This document shows, one piece after another, positions 33,555 through 41,934 of a DNA stretch of 64,000 nucleotides. The notes beneath the pieces were generated by a model. The model saw only the letters and a list, made by a program, of their open reading frames with translations. It was not told the origin of the DNA and searched no databases. Numbering within the stretch: the stretch's first letter is position 1; every line of letters begins with the position of its first letter. The stretch is taken from NCBI RefSeq assembly GCF_002379585.1, contig NZ_DFUE01000022.1, positions 19,790 through 83,789 of the forward strand, written 5' to 3'. The position numbers and the translations under genes are program-made. This DNA comes from Pseudomonas sp. UBA4194. Its GTDB lineage: Bacteria; Pseudomonadota; Gammaproteobacteria; Pseudomonadales; Pseudomonadaceae.

Positions 33555-33586
33555 CCTGCAGGCGCGGCGTGAGCCGCGGCTGCAGG
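33555..33586 (+). terminator. GC-rich hairpin between spuC and spuD
   Basis: CCTGCAGGCGCGGC and GCCGCGGCTGCAGG pair over 14 bp with one mismatch around a GTGA loop. No T-run follows, so it is more likely an mRNA processing or attenuating structure than a full terminator. It separates catabolic spuBC from transport spuDEFGH. Confidence 0.5.
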
Positions 33587-33650
33587 CAGGACACGTGCCG
33601 GGATTCGAGAGCGCATCAGGTCCACGACTAGAAAACTAGGAGCATTACGC

Positions 33651-34748
33651 ATGAAAGTATTTGGCAAGACCCTCCTCGCCATGTCCCTGATGGGTGTCAT
33701 GGCCGGTGTTGCACAGGCTGACGACAAGGTGCTGCACGTCTACAACTGGTCCGATTACATCGCACCGGACACCGTGAAGAAGTTCGAGGCAGAGTCGGGG
33801 ATCAAGGTCGTCTACGACGTATTCGACAGCAATGAAACCCTGGAAGCCAAGCTGCTGGCAGGCAAGTCGGGCTACGACATAGTGGTGCCGTCGAACAACT
33901 TCCTGGCCAAGCAGATCAAGGCGGGCGTGTACCAGGAACTGGATCGCTCCAAGCTGGAAAACTGGAAAAACCTGAACAAGGACCTGCTCAAGGCGGTGTC
34001 CGTCAGCGACCCGGACAACAAGCACGCATTCCCGTACATGTGGGGCTCGATCGGCATCGGTTTCAACCCGGACAAGGTCAAGGCCGCCCTGGGCGCCGAC
34101 GCACCGACCAACTCCTGGGACCTGCTGTTCAAACCCGAGAACGCGGCCAAACTGAAGTCGTGCGGTATCAGCTTCCTCGACTCGCCAACGGAAATGCTGC
34201 CGATCGCGCTGCATTACCTGGGTTACCCGACCGATTCCCAGGACAAGGGCCAGCTGGCCGAAGCCGAAGCGCTGTTCCTGAAAGTGCGTCCATCGATTGG
34301 CTACTTCCACTCGTCCAAGTACATCTCCGACCTGTCCACCGGCAACATCTGCGTCGCCGTGGGTTATTCGGGTGATATCTACCAGGCCAAATCCCGCGCT
34401 GAAGAAGCCGGTGGCAAGGTCAAGGTCAGCTACAACATTCCCAAGGAAGGTGCTGGCAGCTTCTTCGACATGGTCGCCATTCCCAAGGATGCCGAGAACG
34501 TCGAGGGTGCCTACAAGTTCATGAACTTCCTGATGAAGCCGGAAATCATGGCGGAAATCACCAACAGTGTGCAGTTCCCGAACGGTAACGCGGCTGCAAC
34601 ACCTCTGGTGGATAAAGCCATCAGCGGCGATCCGGGCATCTACCCGCCAGCCGATGTGCAGGCCAAGCTGTACGCCATCGCCGACCTGCCGGCCGCGACC
34701 CAGCGACTGATGACCCGCAGCTGGACCAAGATCAAGTCGGGCAAATAA
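33651..34748 (+). CDS. spuD: Polyamine-binding protein SpuD (PotF-like)
   Basis: A 365-aa periplasmic binding protein with signal peptide MKVFGKTLLAMSLMGVMAGVAQA. The mature sequence 'DDKVLHVYNWSDYIAPDTVKKFEAESGIKVVYDVFDSNETLEAKLLAGKSGYDIVVPSNNFLAKQI' is the PotF/SpuD signature; the Trp and acidic residues there line the polyamine site. In P. aeruginosa SpuD prefers putrescine. AAACTAGGAGCATTACGC gives the ribosome site. A close paralogue, spuE, follows. Confidence 0.92.
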   Translation: MKVFGKTLLAMSLMGVMAGVAQADDKVLHVYNWSDYIAPDTVKKFEAESGIKVVYDVFDSNETLEAKLLAGKSGYDIVVPSNNFLAKQIKAGVYQELDRSKLENWKNLNKDLLKAVSVSDPDNKHAFPYMWGSIGIGFNPDKVKAALGADAPTNSWDLLFKPENAAKLKSCGISFLDSPTEMLPIALHYLGYPTDSQDKGQLAEAEALFLKVRPSIGYFHSSKYISDLSTGNICVAVGYSGDIYQAKSRAEEAGGKVKVSYNIPKEGAGSFFDMVAIPKDAENVEGAYKFMNFLMKPEIMAEITNSVQFPNGNAAATPLVDKAISGDPGIYPPADVQAKLYAIADLPAATQRLMTRSWTKIKSGK

Positions 34749-34775
34749 GCACCGGTTCGGCGGTGTCCGCAGGTT

Positions 34776-34856
34776 CCGTGGGTGCGGGTTCTACCTGCGA
34801 TGCGGCGGCGCGCTCTGTGAGCGACGCCTCATCGCAGGCAGAGCCCGCGCCCACGG
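34776..34856. repeat. Inverted pair of REP-like sequences between spuD and spuE
   Basis: CCGTGGGTGCGGGTTCTACC... at 34776-34802 and CATCGCAGGCAGAGCCCGCG... at 34830-34856 are imperfect reverse complements about 27 bp long and belong to the type A REP family. The hairpin would sit 3' of spuD in a shared mRNA and may raise spuD over the downstream genes. Confidence 0.8.
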
Positions 34857-34920
34857 CTTCGGTGGCGGCATTGGAATCAATCATTGCGGCGCAAGGACAT
34901 GAACGGTAAGTTGCGCGCCG

Positions 34921-34937
34921 GTTTTATCATATAAAAC
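34921..34937. promoter_or_regulatory. AT-rich palindrome ahead of spuE
   Basis: GTTTTAT-CAT-ATAAAAC, perfect 7-bp arms, 23 bp before the spuE GTG. It could be a -10 region or an operator giving spuE a promoter separate from spuD. Confidence 0.4.
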
Positions 34938-34959
34938 AAGCTCTTGAGAGGATATTCAC

Positions 34960-36054
34960 GTGTCTGATTCTTTGTTTCGCAAGGCCATGTTGATCGGTGC
35001 AGGTCTGACCTTGGCCCTCAACGCACAGGCCGCCGACACCGTGCATATCTACAACTGGTCCGACTACATCGGCGAAAGTACCCTGGCGGATTTCGAGAGC
35101 AGCACCGGCATCAAGCCGGTGTACGACGTGTTCGACTCCAACGAAACCCTGGAAGGCAAGTTGCTAGCCGGTCACACCGGCTATGACGTGGTGGTGCCGT
35201 CCAACCACTTCCTGGGCAAACAGATCAAGGCGGGGGCTTTCCAGAAACTGGACAAGTCGCAGCTGCCCAATTATTCGAATCTCGACCCGGTGCTGCTCAA
35301 GCGCCTGGAAAAGAACGACCCTGGCAACCTGTATGCCGTGCCCTACCTGTGGGGCACCAACGGCATCGGTTACAACGTCGACAAGATCAAGGCCGTGCTG
35401 GGGGTCGACAAGATCGATTCCTGGGCCATGGTCTTCGAGCCCGAGAACATCAAGAAGCTCTCCAAATGCGGCGTCGCGTTCCTCGACTCCCCGGACGAGA
35501 TGTTCCCCGCGGTGCTCAACTACATGGGCCTGGACCCCAACACCACCGACGAGAAACTGTACAAGCAAGCCGAAGCCAAGCTGCTCAAGGTGCGCCCGTA
35601 CGTCACGTACTTCCACTCGTCCAAGTACATCTCCGACCTGTCCACGGGCGATATCTGCGTAGCCGTGGGGTATTCGGGCGACGTATTCCAGGCCAAGACC
35701 CGTGCCGAAGAAGCCGGCAAGGGCGTCAACATCCAGTACGTGATTCCCAAGGAGGGCGGCAACCTGTGGTTCGACATGCTGGCGATTCCCGCCGATGCGC
35801 CGAACCCCAAGCAGGGCCTGGCCTTCATCAACTATCTGTTGAAACCCGAGGTGATCGCCAAGGTCAGCGACTACGTCGGCTACGCCAACCCCAATCCCAA
35901 GGCCGGCGAGCTGATGGATCAGGACGTGCGCAACGACGAGGCGGTTTACCCGTCCCAGGCCGTACAGGACAAGCTTTACGTCAACGTTGAATTGCCACCC
36001 AAGGTGCAACGCTTGATGACCCGCAGCTGGACTCAGGTCAAGTCGGGCAAATAA
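34960..36054 (+). CDS. spuE: Polyamine-binding protein SpuE (PotF-like)
   Basis: A 364-aa periplasmic binding protein with GTG start after GAGAGGATATTCAC and signal peptide ending NAQA. 'DTVHIYNWSDYIGESTLADFESSTGIKPVYDVFDSNETLEGKLLAGHTGYDVVVPSNHFLGKQI' parallels SpuD closely. In P. aeruginosa SpuE is the spermidine-preferring partner and is linked to type III secretion signalling; ligand preference here is inferred from position. Both binding proteins share the SpuFGH transporter downstream. Confidence 0.9.
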   Translation: MSDSLFRKAMLIGAGLTLALNAQAADTVHIYNWSDYIGESTLADFESSTGIKPVYDVFDSNETLEGKLLAGHTGYDVVVPSNHFLGKQIKAGAFQKLDKSQLPNYSNLDPVLLKRLEKNDPGNLYAVPYLWGTNGIGYNVDKIKAVLGVDKIDSWAMVFEPENIKKLSKCGVAFLDSPDEMFPAVLNYMGLDPNTTDEKLYKQAEAKLLKVRPYVTYFHSSKYISDLSTGDICVAVGYSGDVFQAKTRAEEAGKGVNIQYVIPKEGGNLWFDMLAIPADAPNPKQGLAFINYLLKPEVIAKVSDYVGYANPNPKAGELMDQDVRNDEAVYPSQAVQDKLYVNVELPPKVQRLMTRSWTQVKSGK

Positions 36055-36108
36055 ATACTCAGGGCGTGCCTATACAGGGCCGCTCGCTCAATTTTGGGAG
36101 TCTCGTGA

Positions 36109-37251
36109 ATGGCTGTTGCCTCCAGCGCCTACAAAAAAGTCCTTGAAGGCGGTCAGCAACCGAAGAAGGTGCTGGTCAAGATCGAGAAGGTGACGAAGAA
36201 ATTCGACGAAACCGTGGCCGTCGATGACGTGTCGCTGGAGATCAACCAAGGCGAGATCTTTGCGCTGCTGGGCGGTTCGGGTTCCGGCAAGTCGACCCTG
36301 CTGCGCATGCTGGCGGGGTTCGAGCGGCCCACCGAGGGGCGCATCTTCCTCGATGGCCAGGACATCACCCACATGCCGCCCTACGAGCGGCCGATCAACA
36401 TGATGTTCCAGTCCTACGCGCTGTTCCCACACATGACGGTGGCGCAGAACATCGCCTTCGGCCTCAAGCAGGACAAGCTGCCCGCGGCGGAAATCGATGC
36501 CCGCGTGGCCGAGATGCTCAAGCTGGTGCAGATGACCCAGTACGGCAAGCGCAAGCCGCATCAACTGTCCGGTGGTCAGCGCCAGCGTGTGGCCCTGGCC
36601 CGTTCGCTGGCCAAGAAGCCCAAGCTGCTGCTGCTCGACGAACCCATGGGGGCGCTGGACAAGAAGCTGCGCTCGCAGATGCAGCTCGAGCTGGTGGAAA
36701 TCATCGAGCGCGTCGGCGTGACCTGCGTGATGGTGACCCACGACCAGGAAGAGGCCATGACCATGGCCCAGCGCATCGCCATCATGCACCTGGGCTGGAT
36801 CGCCCAGATCGGTAGCCCTATCGATATCTACGAGACGCCCACCAGCCGCCTGGTGTGCGAGTTCATCGGCAACGTCAACCTGTTCGAAGGCCAGGTGGTC
36901 GAGGACATGGAAGGCTACGCGCTGATCAGCAGCCCGGAGCTTGAGCGCAGCATCTACGTCGGCCACGGTGTCAGTACTGCCGCCGAAGACAAAAACGTCA
37001 CCTACGCCATACGCCCGGAGAAGCTGCTGGTGACCACCGAGCAGCCGACCACCGAGCACAACTGGTCGCGCGGCAAGGTCCACGACATCGCTTACCTGGG
37101 CGGGCATTCGGTGTTCCACGTGCAGTTGCCCAGCGGCAAGCTGGTGCAGTCCTTCGTGGCCAACGCCGAACGCCGTGGCGCCAGGCCGACCTGGGACGAT
37201 GAAGTGTTCGTCTGGTGGGAGGATGACAGCGGCGTGGTACTGCGCTCATGA
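36109..37251 (+). CDS. spuF: Polyamine ABC ATPase SpuF (PotG-like)
   Basis: A 380-aa cytoplasmic ABC ATPase. Walker A GGSGSGKST is at residues 55-63, the Q-loop 'MMFQSYALFPHMTVAQNIAFGL', the signature 'LSGGQRQRVALARSL' near 155, Walker B 'LLLLDEPMGALD' near 175, and a C-terminal TOBE_2 domain from about 290 ('NVTYAIRPEKLLV'). It overlaps spuG by ATGA. It drives polyamine import through SpuGH. Confidence 0.93.
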   Translation: MAVASSAYKKVLEGGQQPKKVLVKIEKVTKKFDETVAVDDVSLEINQGEIFALLGGSGSGKSTLLRMLAGFERPTEGRIFLDGQDITHMPPYERPINMMFQSYALFPHMTVAQNIAFGLKQDKLPAAEIDARVAEMLKLVQMTQYGKRKPHQLSGGQRQRVALARSLAKKPKLLLLDEPMGALDKKLRSQMQLELVEIIERVGVTCVMVTHDQEEAMTMAQRIAIMHLGWIAQIGSPIDIYETPTSRLVCEFIGNVNLFEGQVVEDMEGYALISSPELERSIYVGHGVSTAAEDKNVTYAIRPEKLLVTTEQPTTEHNWSRGKVHDIAYLGGHSVFHVQLPSGKLVQSFVANAERRGARPTWDDEVFVWWEDDSGVVLRS

Positions 37252-38180
37252 CCCAGAGCAAATTCAAGCGCAAGCTCAAACGCAGGCTCGACCGGATCAT
37301 TCCCAACGGTCGGCAGATGGTCATCGGCGTGCCGTTCGTGTGGCTGTTCCTGTTCTTCATGCTGCCGTTCTTCATCGTCCTGAAGATCAGCTTCGCCGAA
37401 GCCGACGTGGCCATTCCGCCGTACACCGAGATCTGGACCTACGCCGAACAGAAGTTCGAGTTGATCCTCAACCTGGCCAACTACTCGCTGCTCACTGAAG
37501 ACAGCCTGTACATCTCGGCTTACCTGGGTTCGCTGAAGATCGCCTTTTTCAGCACTCTGATCTGCCTGTTGGTTGGCTATCCGATGGCCTACGCCATCAG
37601 CAAGGCGCGCAAGGACCTGCAAACGGTGTTGCTGCTGCTGATCATGATGCCGACCTGGACGGCCATCCTGATCCGCGTCTATGCCTGGATGGGCATCCTG
37701 AGCAACAACGGCCTGCTCAATGCCTTCCTGTTGTGGCTGGGGGTGATCGATCAGCCGCTGCACATTCTCAACACCAACATCGCGGTGTACATCGGTGTGG
37801 TGTATGCGTACCTGCCGTTCATGATCCTGCCGTTGTTCGCCAACCTGGTCAAACACGACAACAGCTTGCTGGAGGCAGCGTCCGATCTGGGCTCGAGTAC
37901 CTTCAACAGCTTCTGGAAGATCACCGTGCCGCTGTCCAGGAACGGCATCATCGCCGGCTGCATGCTGGTGTTCATTCCGGTGGTGGGGGAGTTCGTCATC
38001 CCCGAGCTGCTGGGCGGCCCCGAGACGCTGATGATCGGTCGCGTGCTGTGGCAGGAATTCTTCAATAACCGTGATTGGCCGGTGGCGTCCGCCTTGGCCG
38101 TATTGATGTTGGCGATCCTTATCGTGCCCATTGTGCTGTTCAACCGCAGCCAGGCCAAAGAGCTGGAGGGCAAGGCATGA
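37248..38180 (+). CDS. spuG: Polyamine ABC permease SpuG (PotH-like)
   Basis: A 310-aa inner-membrane permease with about six spans and a longer cytoplasmic N-terminus (MTQSKFKRKLKRRLDRII). The permease loop 'EAASDLGSSTFNSFWKITVPLSRNGIIAGCMLVFIPVVGEFVIPELLGG' near residues 208-257 is the PotH form. Starts and stops overlap spuF and spuH by four bases each, so the three are tightly coupled. Pairs with SpuH in the channel. Confidence 0.93.
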   Translation: MTQSKFKRKLKRRLDRIIPNGRQMVIGVPFVWLFLFFMLPFFIVLKISFAEADVAIPPYTEIWTYAEQKFELILNLANYSLLTEDSLYISAYLGSLKIAFFSTLICLLVGYPMAYAISKARKDLQTVLLLLIMMPTWTAILIRVYAWMGILSNNGLLNAFLLWLGVIDQPLHILNTNIAVYIGVVYAYLPFMILPLFANLVKHDNSLLEAASDLGSSTFNSFWKITVPLSRNGIIAGCMLVFIPVVGEFVIPELLGGPETLMIGRVLWQEFFNNRDWPVASALAVLMLAILIVPIVLFNRSQAKELEGKA

Positions 38181-39061
38181 AACGTTTCGGTTTCTCCAAC
38201 CTGATCCTGGTGCTGGGCCTGGTGTTCATCTACGTGCCGATGATCATTCTGGTGATCTACTCGTTCAACGCCTCGCGGCTGGTCACGGTGTGGGCGGGCT
38301 GGTCGGTGCAGTGGTACGTCGGTCTGCTGGACAACGATCAATTGATGGGTGCCGTGATGCGCTCGCTGGAGATCGCCTGCTACACGGCGGTGGCGGCGGT
38401 GGCGCTGGGTACCATGGCGGCGTTCGTGCTCACTCGTATCAGCCGCTTTCGCGGCCGCACGCTGTTTGGCGGTCTGGTGACAGCGCCGCTGGTGATGCCT
38501 GAGGTGATTACCGGTCTGTCGCTGTTGCTGCTGTTCGTGGCCATGGCGCAGTTGATCGGCTGGCCCCAGGAGCGCGGCATCGCCACTATCTGGATCGCCC
38601 ATACCACCTTCTGCGCCTCGTATGTGGCGGTGGTGGTGTCGGCGCGCCTGCGCGAGCTGGATCTGTCGATCGAAGAGGCGGCCATGGACCTGGGAGCGCG
38701 GCCGTGGAAGGTGTTCTTCCTGATCACCATCCCGATGATCGCGCCATCGTTGGCGGCGGGCGGGATGATGTCGTTCGCCTTGTCGCTGGATGACCTGGTG
38801 CTGGCCAGCTTCGTGTCCGGACCGGGCTCTACCACCTTGCCGATGGAGGTGTTTTCGGCCGTGCGCCTGGGTGTGAAGCCGGAGATCAATGCGGTGGCGA
38901 GTCTGATTCTGCTGGCGGTGTCGTTGGCCACGTTTTTGGTTTGGTATTTCGGGCGCCAGGCTGAAGAGCGTCGGCGCAAGGCGATCCAGCAGGCCATCGA
39001 GGAGAGTGCGGCCCAGTCGTGGCAGCAGCCGACCTCGCCGCGGCCGGCGGCGTCGGTCTGA
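38177..39061 (+). CDS. spuH: Polyamine ABC permease SpuH (PotI-like)
   Basis: A 294-aa inner-membrane permease with about six spans: 'MKRFGFSNLILVLGLVFIYVPMIILVIYSFNAS' at the N-terminus and the EAA-like loop 'EEAAMDLGARPWKVFFLITIPMIAPSLAAGGMMSFALSLDDLVLASFVSGPGSTTLPMEVFSAVRLGVKPEINAVASLILL'. These are PotI hallmarks. The C-terminus extends about 30 polar residues beyond the last span. It ends the spu transport operon; a REP cluster follows. Confidence 0.93.
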   Translation: MKRFGFSNLILVLGLVFIYVPMIILVIYSFNASRLVTVWAGWSVQWYVGLLDNDQLMGAVMRSLEIACYTAVAAVALGTMAAFVLTRISRFRGRTLFGGLVTAPLVMPEVITGLSLLLLFVAMAQLIGWPQERGIATIWIAHTTFCASYVAVVVSARLRELDLSIEEAAMDLGARPWKVFFLITIPMIAPSLAAGGMMSFALSLDDLVLASFVSGPGSTTLPMEVFSAVRLGVKPEINAVASLILLAVSLATFLVWYFGRQAEERRRKAIQQAIEESAAQSWQQPTSPRPAASV

Positions 39062-39100
39062 TGGGGGGAGGTCGTTGCTTTTGCAGCGACCTTGCGGGCC

Positions 39101-39270
39101 CCATCGCGGGTAGAACCCGCTCCCACAAGGATCGTGTTGTTCACCCCGGACAGTGTGCCCCTAAGATCCCTGTAGGAGCGGGCTCTGCCCGCGAGAGGCC
39201 CTGCAGCCAGTGCAATATCCGGCTGCAACGCCGCTTCCCTGTAGGAGCGGGCTCTGCCCGCGAGAGGCCT
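39101..39270. repeat. REP cluster after spuH
   Basis: A type A REP (39101-39130) is followed in the opposite direction by two copies beginning CCTGTAGGAGCGGGCTCTGC at 39169 and 39238, 69 bp apart, whose flanks (CTGCAGCCAGTGCAAT / CTGCCACTGCAAT) also repeat. A palindromic cluster after an operon end, consistent with transcript stabilisation or termination. It fills most of the 249-bp gap before the hydrolase. Confidence 0.88.
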
Positions 39271-39310
39271 GCCCTGCCACTGCAATTTTCTGCCTTGGAA
39301 CCACGCGCCC

Positions 39311-40234
39311 ATGCCACCCACGTTTCACCCCGACACCCTGCGCAACACTCTGCTGCCGCTGGCGGCACGTCAATCGCTGTCCAGTGAAGCCCACGCCTAC
39401 CGGCACTTCTACCAGCTCGACCTGCCCGCACACAGCTGGCTCGGCCGCTTCGACGCCGCCGGCTTCGAGATCGTCGCGCAGGTATGGATACCGTCGAACC
39501 CAGTCGCCACGCTGTTCATGCTGCACGGCTTCTACGATCACATGGGTCTCTACCGACACGCCGTGCAATGGGCCCTGGCCCAAGGCTTTGCGGTGATCGC
39601 CTGTGACCTGCCAGGTCATGGCCTGTCCAGCGGCGAGCGCGCCACCATTCACGATTTCGCCGACTATCAAGCCGTACTCGCCGGGCTGTTTGCAGAGGCG
39701 CAAAGCCTTGCCCTGCCACAGCCATGGCACCTGCTCGGTCAAAGCACCGGCGGCGCAATCATCGTCGATCACCTGTTGCATGGCGGCGCGCAGTCGCCTG
39801 CCCAGGGCCAGGTGATGCTCATGGCACCCCTGGTGCGGCCACGGGCCTGGGGCTGGTCCAAGCTTAGCTATCGGCTGCTCAAGCCCTTCGTCAACGGCAT
39901 CGCCCGGCGTTTCAGCGAGAACACCAACGACCCGACGTTCATGCCGTTCCTGCAAGCCGATCCCTTGCAACCCCGACGCCTGCCCACGGCCTGGGTCGGC
40001 GCGCTGGTGCAGTGGGTTCGGCGGATCGAGGCTGCGCCACGCAGTGGTCGCCCGGTGCTGATCGTGCAGGGGGAAGATGATATGACCGTGGACTGGCGGT
40101 ACAACCTGCAAGTGCTGCGGCAAAAGTTCGACAGGGTGCAGGTGTTGCAGGTGCCAGCGGCGCGGCATCATCTGGTCAATGAACTGCCGGAAATCAGAGG
40201 CCGGTGTTTCGGCTTTTTTGCGCAGCATCTTTGA
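39311..40234 (+). CDS. Alpha/beta hydrolase, monoacylglycerol-lipase-like
   Basis: A 307-aa alpha/beta hydrolase of the Hydrolase_4 (lysophospholipase/monoglyceride lipase) group. 'TLFMLHGFYDHMGLYRHAVQWALAQGFAVIACDLPGHGLSSGERATI' gives the oxyanion HGF and the GHGxS loop; the nucleophile is the Ser of 'GQSTGG' (about residue 151), the acid lies in 'VLIVQGEDDMTVDW' and the His in 'AARHHLVNE'. No signal peptide, so cytoplasmic. The physiological ester is unknown. It stands alone between REP clusters. Confidence 0.85.
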   Translation: MPPTFHPDTLRNTLLPLAARQSLSSEAHAYRHFYQLDLPAHSWLGRFDAAGFEIVAQVWIPSNPVATLFMLHGFYDHMGLYRHAVQWALAQGFAVIACDLPGHGLSSGERATIHDFADYQAVLAGLFAEAQSLALPQPWHLLGQSTGGAIIVDHLLHGGAQSPAQGQVMLMAPLVRPRAWGWSKLSYRLLKPFVNGIARRFSENTNDPTFMPFLQADPLQPRRLPTAWVGALVQWVRRIEAAPRSGRPVLIVQGEDDMTVDWRYNLQVLRQKFDRVQVLQVPAARHHLVNELPEIRGRCFGFFAQHL

Positions 40235-40240
40235 TGGGGA

Positions 40241-40320
40241 CGGCCTTCGCGGCTTTGACGCCGCGCCTACAGGGGCGCGCGATACACCCGTAGGAGCGGC
40301 TTCATAGCCGCGAAGAGGCC
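40241..40320. repeat. Inverted REP pair between hydrolase and DUF2059 gene
   Basis: GGCCTTCGCGGCTTTGACGC... and CGTAGGAGCGGCTTCATAGC...GCGAAGAGGCC are reverse-complement-like arms of the TTCGCGGCT REP variant, placed between two convergent genes. Confidence 0.75.
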
Positions 40321-40333
40321 CGCCCGCGCAACA

Positions 40334-41074
40334 TCACCCCCCAGCCTTACCCACCGCCAACGCTGCCCGCACCGCCGCCAGCGCAGCCTGGTAATACGCC
40401 TTGCCCTGCGCCGACTCGGCAAAGCTGACGAACTCTTCCAGCTCCGGATCGGACAGGTCACGGTACACATACAACAGCGTGTTGTTCAGATCGATCCCGA
40501 TCTGCTGCTGCAGCCGCTCGCGCTGGCCATCCAGCAAGCCGGCGGCCTGTCCACCGCCGAGCAGGCCGGGAATCATCGAACTCAGACTGTCAGCCGCCAC
40601 GCCGGCGATCGCCAGGCTGACCTCGGCACCTGCCTCACGGGCAGGCAATGCCTGGGCCAGGTGACCGATCAACAGGGCACGGGTGGACTCGACCTGCATC
40701 TTGGGCAGGCCCTGGGCATTTTTCGCCAACTGATCACTGCGGGTCGCCAGCAGTTCGGCGGCGACGATCTTGCGGCCAAGGGGCGACTCGAAAAAGCCCA
40801 GGGCGGGCTTGGGATTGGCCAGGCTTTGACGCAGGGTCGCTTCGGCGCGCTGATCCATAGCCTGGGCGGCGAAACGCTGATTGCTGTTGCTCACCAGGGC
40901 CTGGAACACCGCCGGCGGCAGACTGTTCTGGTAGCGCTGCTGGGCGGCCTTGAGGGCGTCACTGAAGTGCGCGCGCTGTTCCGGCCAGCCGGCGGCCTTG
41001 TACAGCTGGTCGTGGCCGTCGGCCCAGGCGGGCGTCACACAGAACATCATCAACAAAACAAGCACGCGGCGCAT
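40334..41074 (-). CDS. DUF2059-type exported protein
   Basis: A 246-aa protein with signal peptide MRRVLVLLMMFCVTPAWA. The C-terminal third, 'GIDLNNTLLYVYRDLSDPELEEFVSFAESAQGKAYYQAALAAVRAAL', is the DUF2059 pattern; the rest is helical with 'NPKPALGFFESPLGRKIVAAELLATR'. DUF2059 proteins are periplasmic and of unknown function. ATG 41074 is set by CAGGAGTCCCT upstream and by the signal peptide; the frame is open to 41182. It is divergent from the oxygenase gene. Confidence 0.78.
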   Translation of the reverse strand: MRRVLVLLMMFCVTPAWADGHDQLYKAAGWPEQRAHFSDALKAAQQRYQNSLPPAVFQALVSNSNQRFAAQAMDQRAEATLRQSLANPKPALGFFESPLGRKIVAAELLATRSDQLAKNAQGLPKMQVESTRALLIGHLAQALPAREAGAEVSLAIAGVAADSLSSMIPGLLGGGQAAGLLDGQRERLQQQIGIDLNNTLLYVYRDLSDPELEEFVSFAESAQGKAYYQAALAAVRAALAVGKAGG

Positions 41075-41205
41075 AGGGACTCCTGTCGGCAGGTCGCCAT
41101 TGTCCGTGGCAATGGTCGGCTTTGTCGAGATATGGCGCTGCCAATGCACGGCAAATGCATTGATACAGTGCACCTGCTGCAAGGCTCTGTCGGTTTTGCG
41201 AGCGT

Positions 41206-41850
41206 ATGGATACTATGCCGGGCATGCACATACCCTCTGATCATCCGCTGCTGTTACGTATCGTCGACGACCTGGCCGAGCAGGGCTGGTCGCACCAGGA
41301 CGTCTTCGTGCCACAAGGTCTGACCCTTGAACTGGCGGCCGAGTGCCGTCGACGTTATGCCCAGGGTGAGCTGGCGCCGGCGGCCGTCGGGCGCGGGCCG
41401 GCCCAGGAGATTCGCGAGGGTATTCGCGGCGACCACATCCAGTGGATCGAGCCGAGCGAAAGCGCCGCCTGCGACGCCTGGCTGGGGATCATGGATAGCC
41501 TGCGCGAGGCCCTGAACCGCGGGTTGTTCCTGGGACTGGAAGACTTCGAATGCCATTTTGCGCTGTATCCACCCGGCAGCGTCTATGTGCGCCATCTCGA
41601 CCGGTTTCGCGATGACGACCGGCGCATGGTCTCGGCCGTTCTCTACTTGAACGACGCCGATTGGACCGCTGGGGATGGTGGGCAGCTACGGATGTATCTG
41701 GCCGGCGAGCGCGAGCACGATGTGCAGCCGATCGGCGGTTCGCTGGTGGTGTTTCTGTCGGGCGAAGTGCCCCATGAGGTGATGCCTGCACAGCGCAATC
41801 GGCTGTCGCTGACAGGCTGGTTTCGTCGACGCGGCAACGAGCCCTTTTAA
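41206..41850 (+). CDS. 2OG-Fe(II) oxygenase, SM-20/PHD-like
   Basis: A 214-aa cytoplasmic Fe(II)/2-oxoglutarate oxygenase related to the prolyl hydroxylases. The iron triad is His-x-Asp in 'YPPGSVYVRHLDRFRDDDRRMVSAVLYLN' and the distal His in 'SGEVPHEVMPAQRNRLSLTGWFRRR', where the Arg would hold 2-oxoglutarate. P. aeruginosa and P. putida encode a PHD homologue of this type that hydroxylates elongation factor Tu; this is a candidate for that role. ATGs at 41206, 41215 and 41224 all occur near the start and cannot be separated with confidence. Confidence 0.82.
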   Translation: MDTMPGMHIPSDHPLLLRIVDDLAEQGWSHQDVFVPQGLTLELAAECRRRYAQGELAPAAVGRGPAQEIREGIRGDHIQWIEPSESAACDAWLGIMDSLREALNRGLFLGLEDFECHFALYPPGSVYVRHLDRFRDDDRRMVSAVLYLNDADWTAGDGGQLRMYLAGEREHDVQPIGGSLVVFLSGEVPHEVMPAQRNRLSLTGWFRRRGNEPF

Positions 41851-41859
41851 AGGGTGGGG

Positions 41860-41888
41860 CCTGTAGCAGCGGCGTAAGCCGCGTCACC
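41860..41888. repeat. Type B REP
   Basis: CCTGTAGCAGCGGCGTAAGC followed by CGCGTCACC, identical over 25 bases to the copy at 28588. Located between the convergent oxygenase and serA genes. Confidence 0.85.
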
Positions 41889-41934
41889 CCCCCCAGTCAA
41901 ACACCCCCTTCAAGCCCCCCCAATCACCTCGCGA

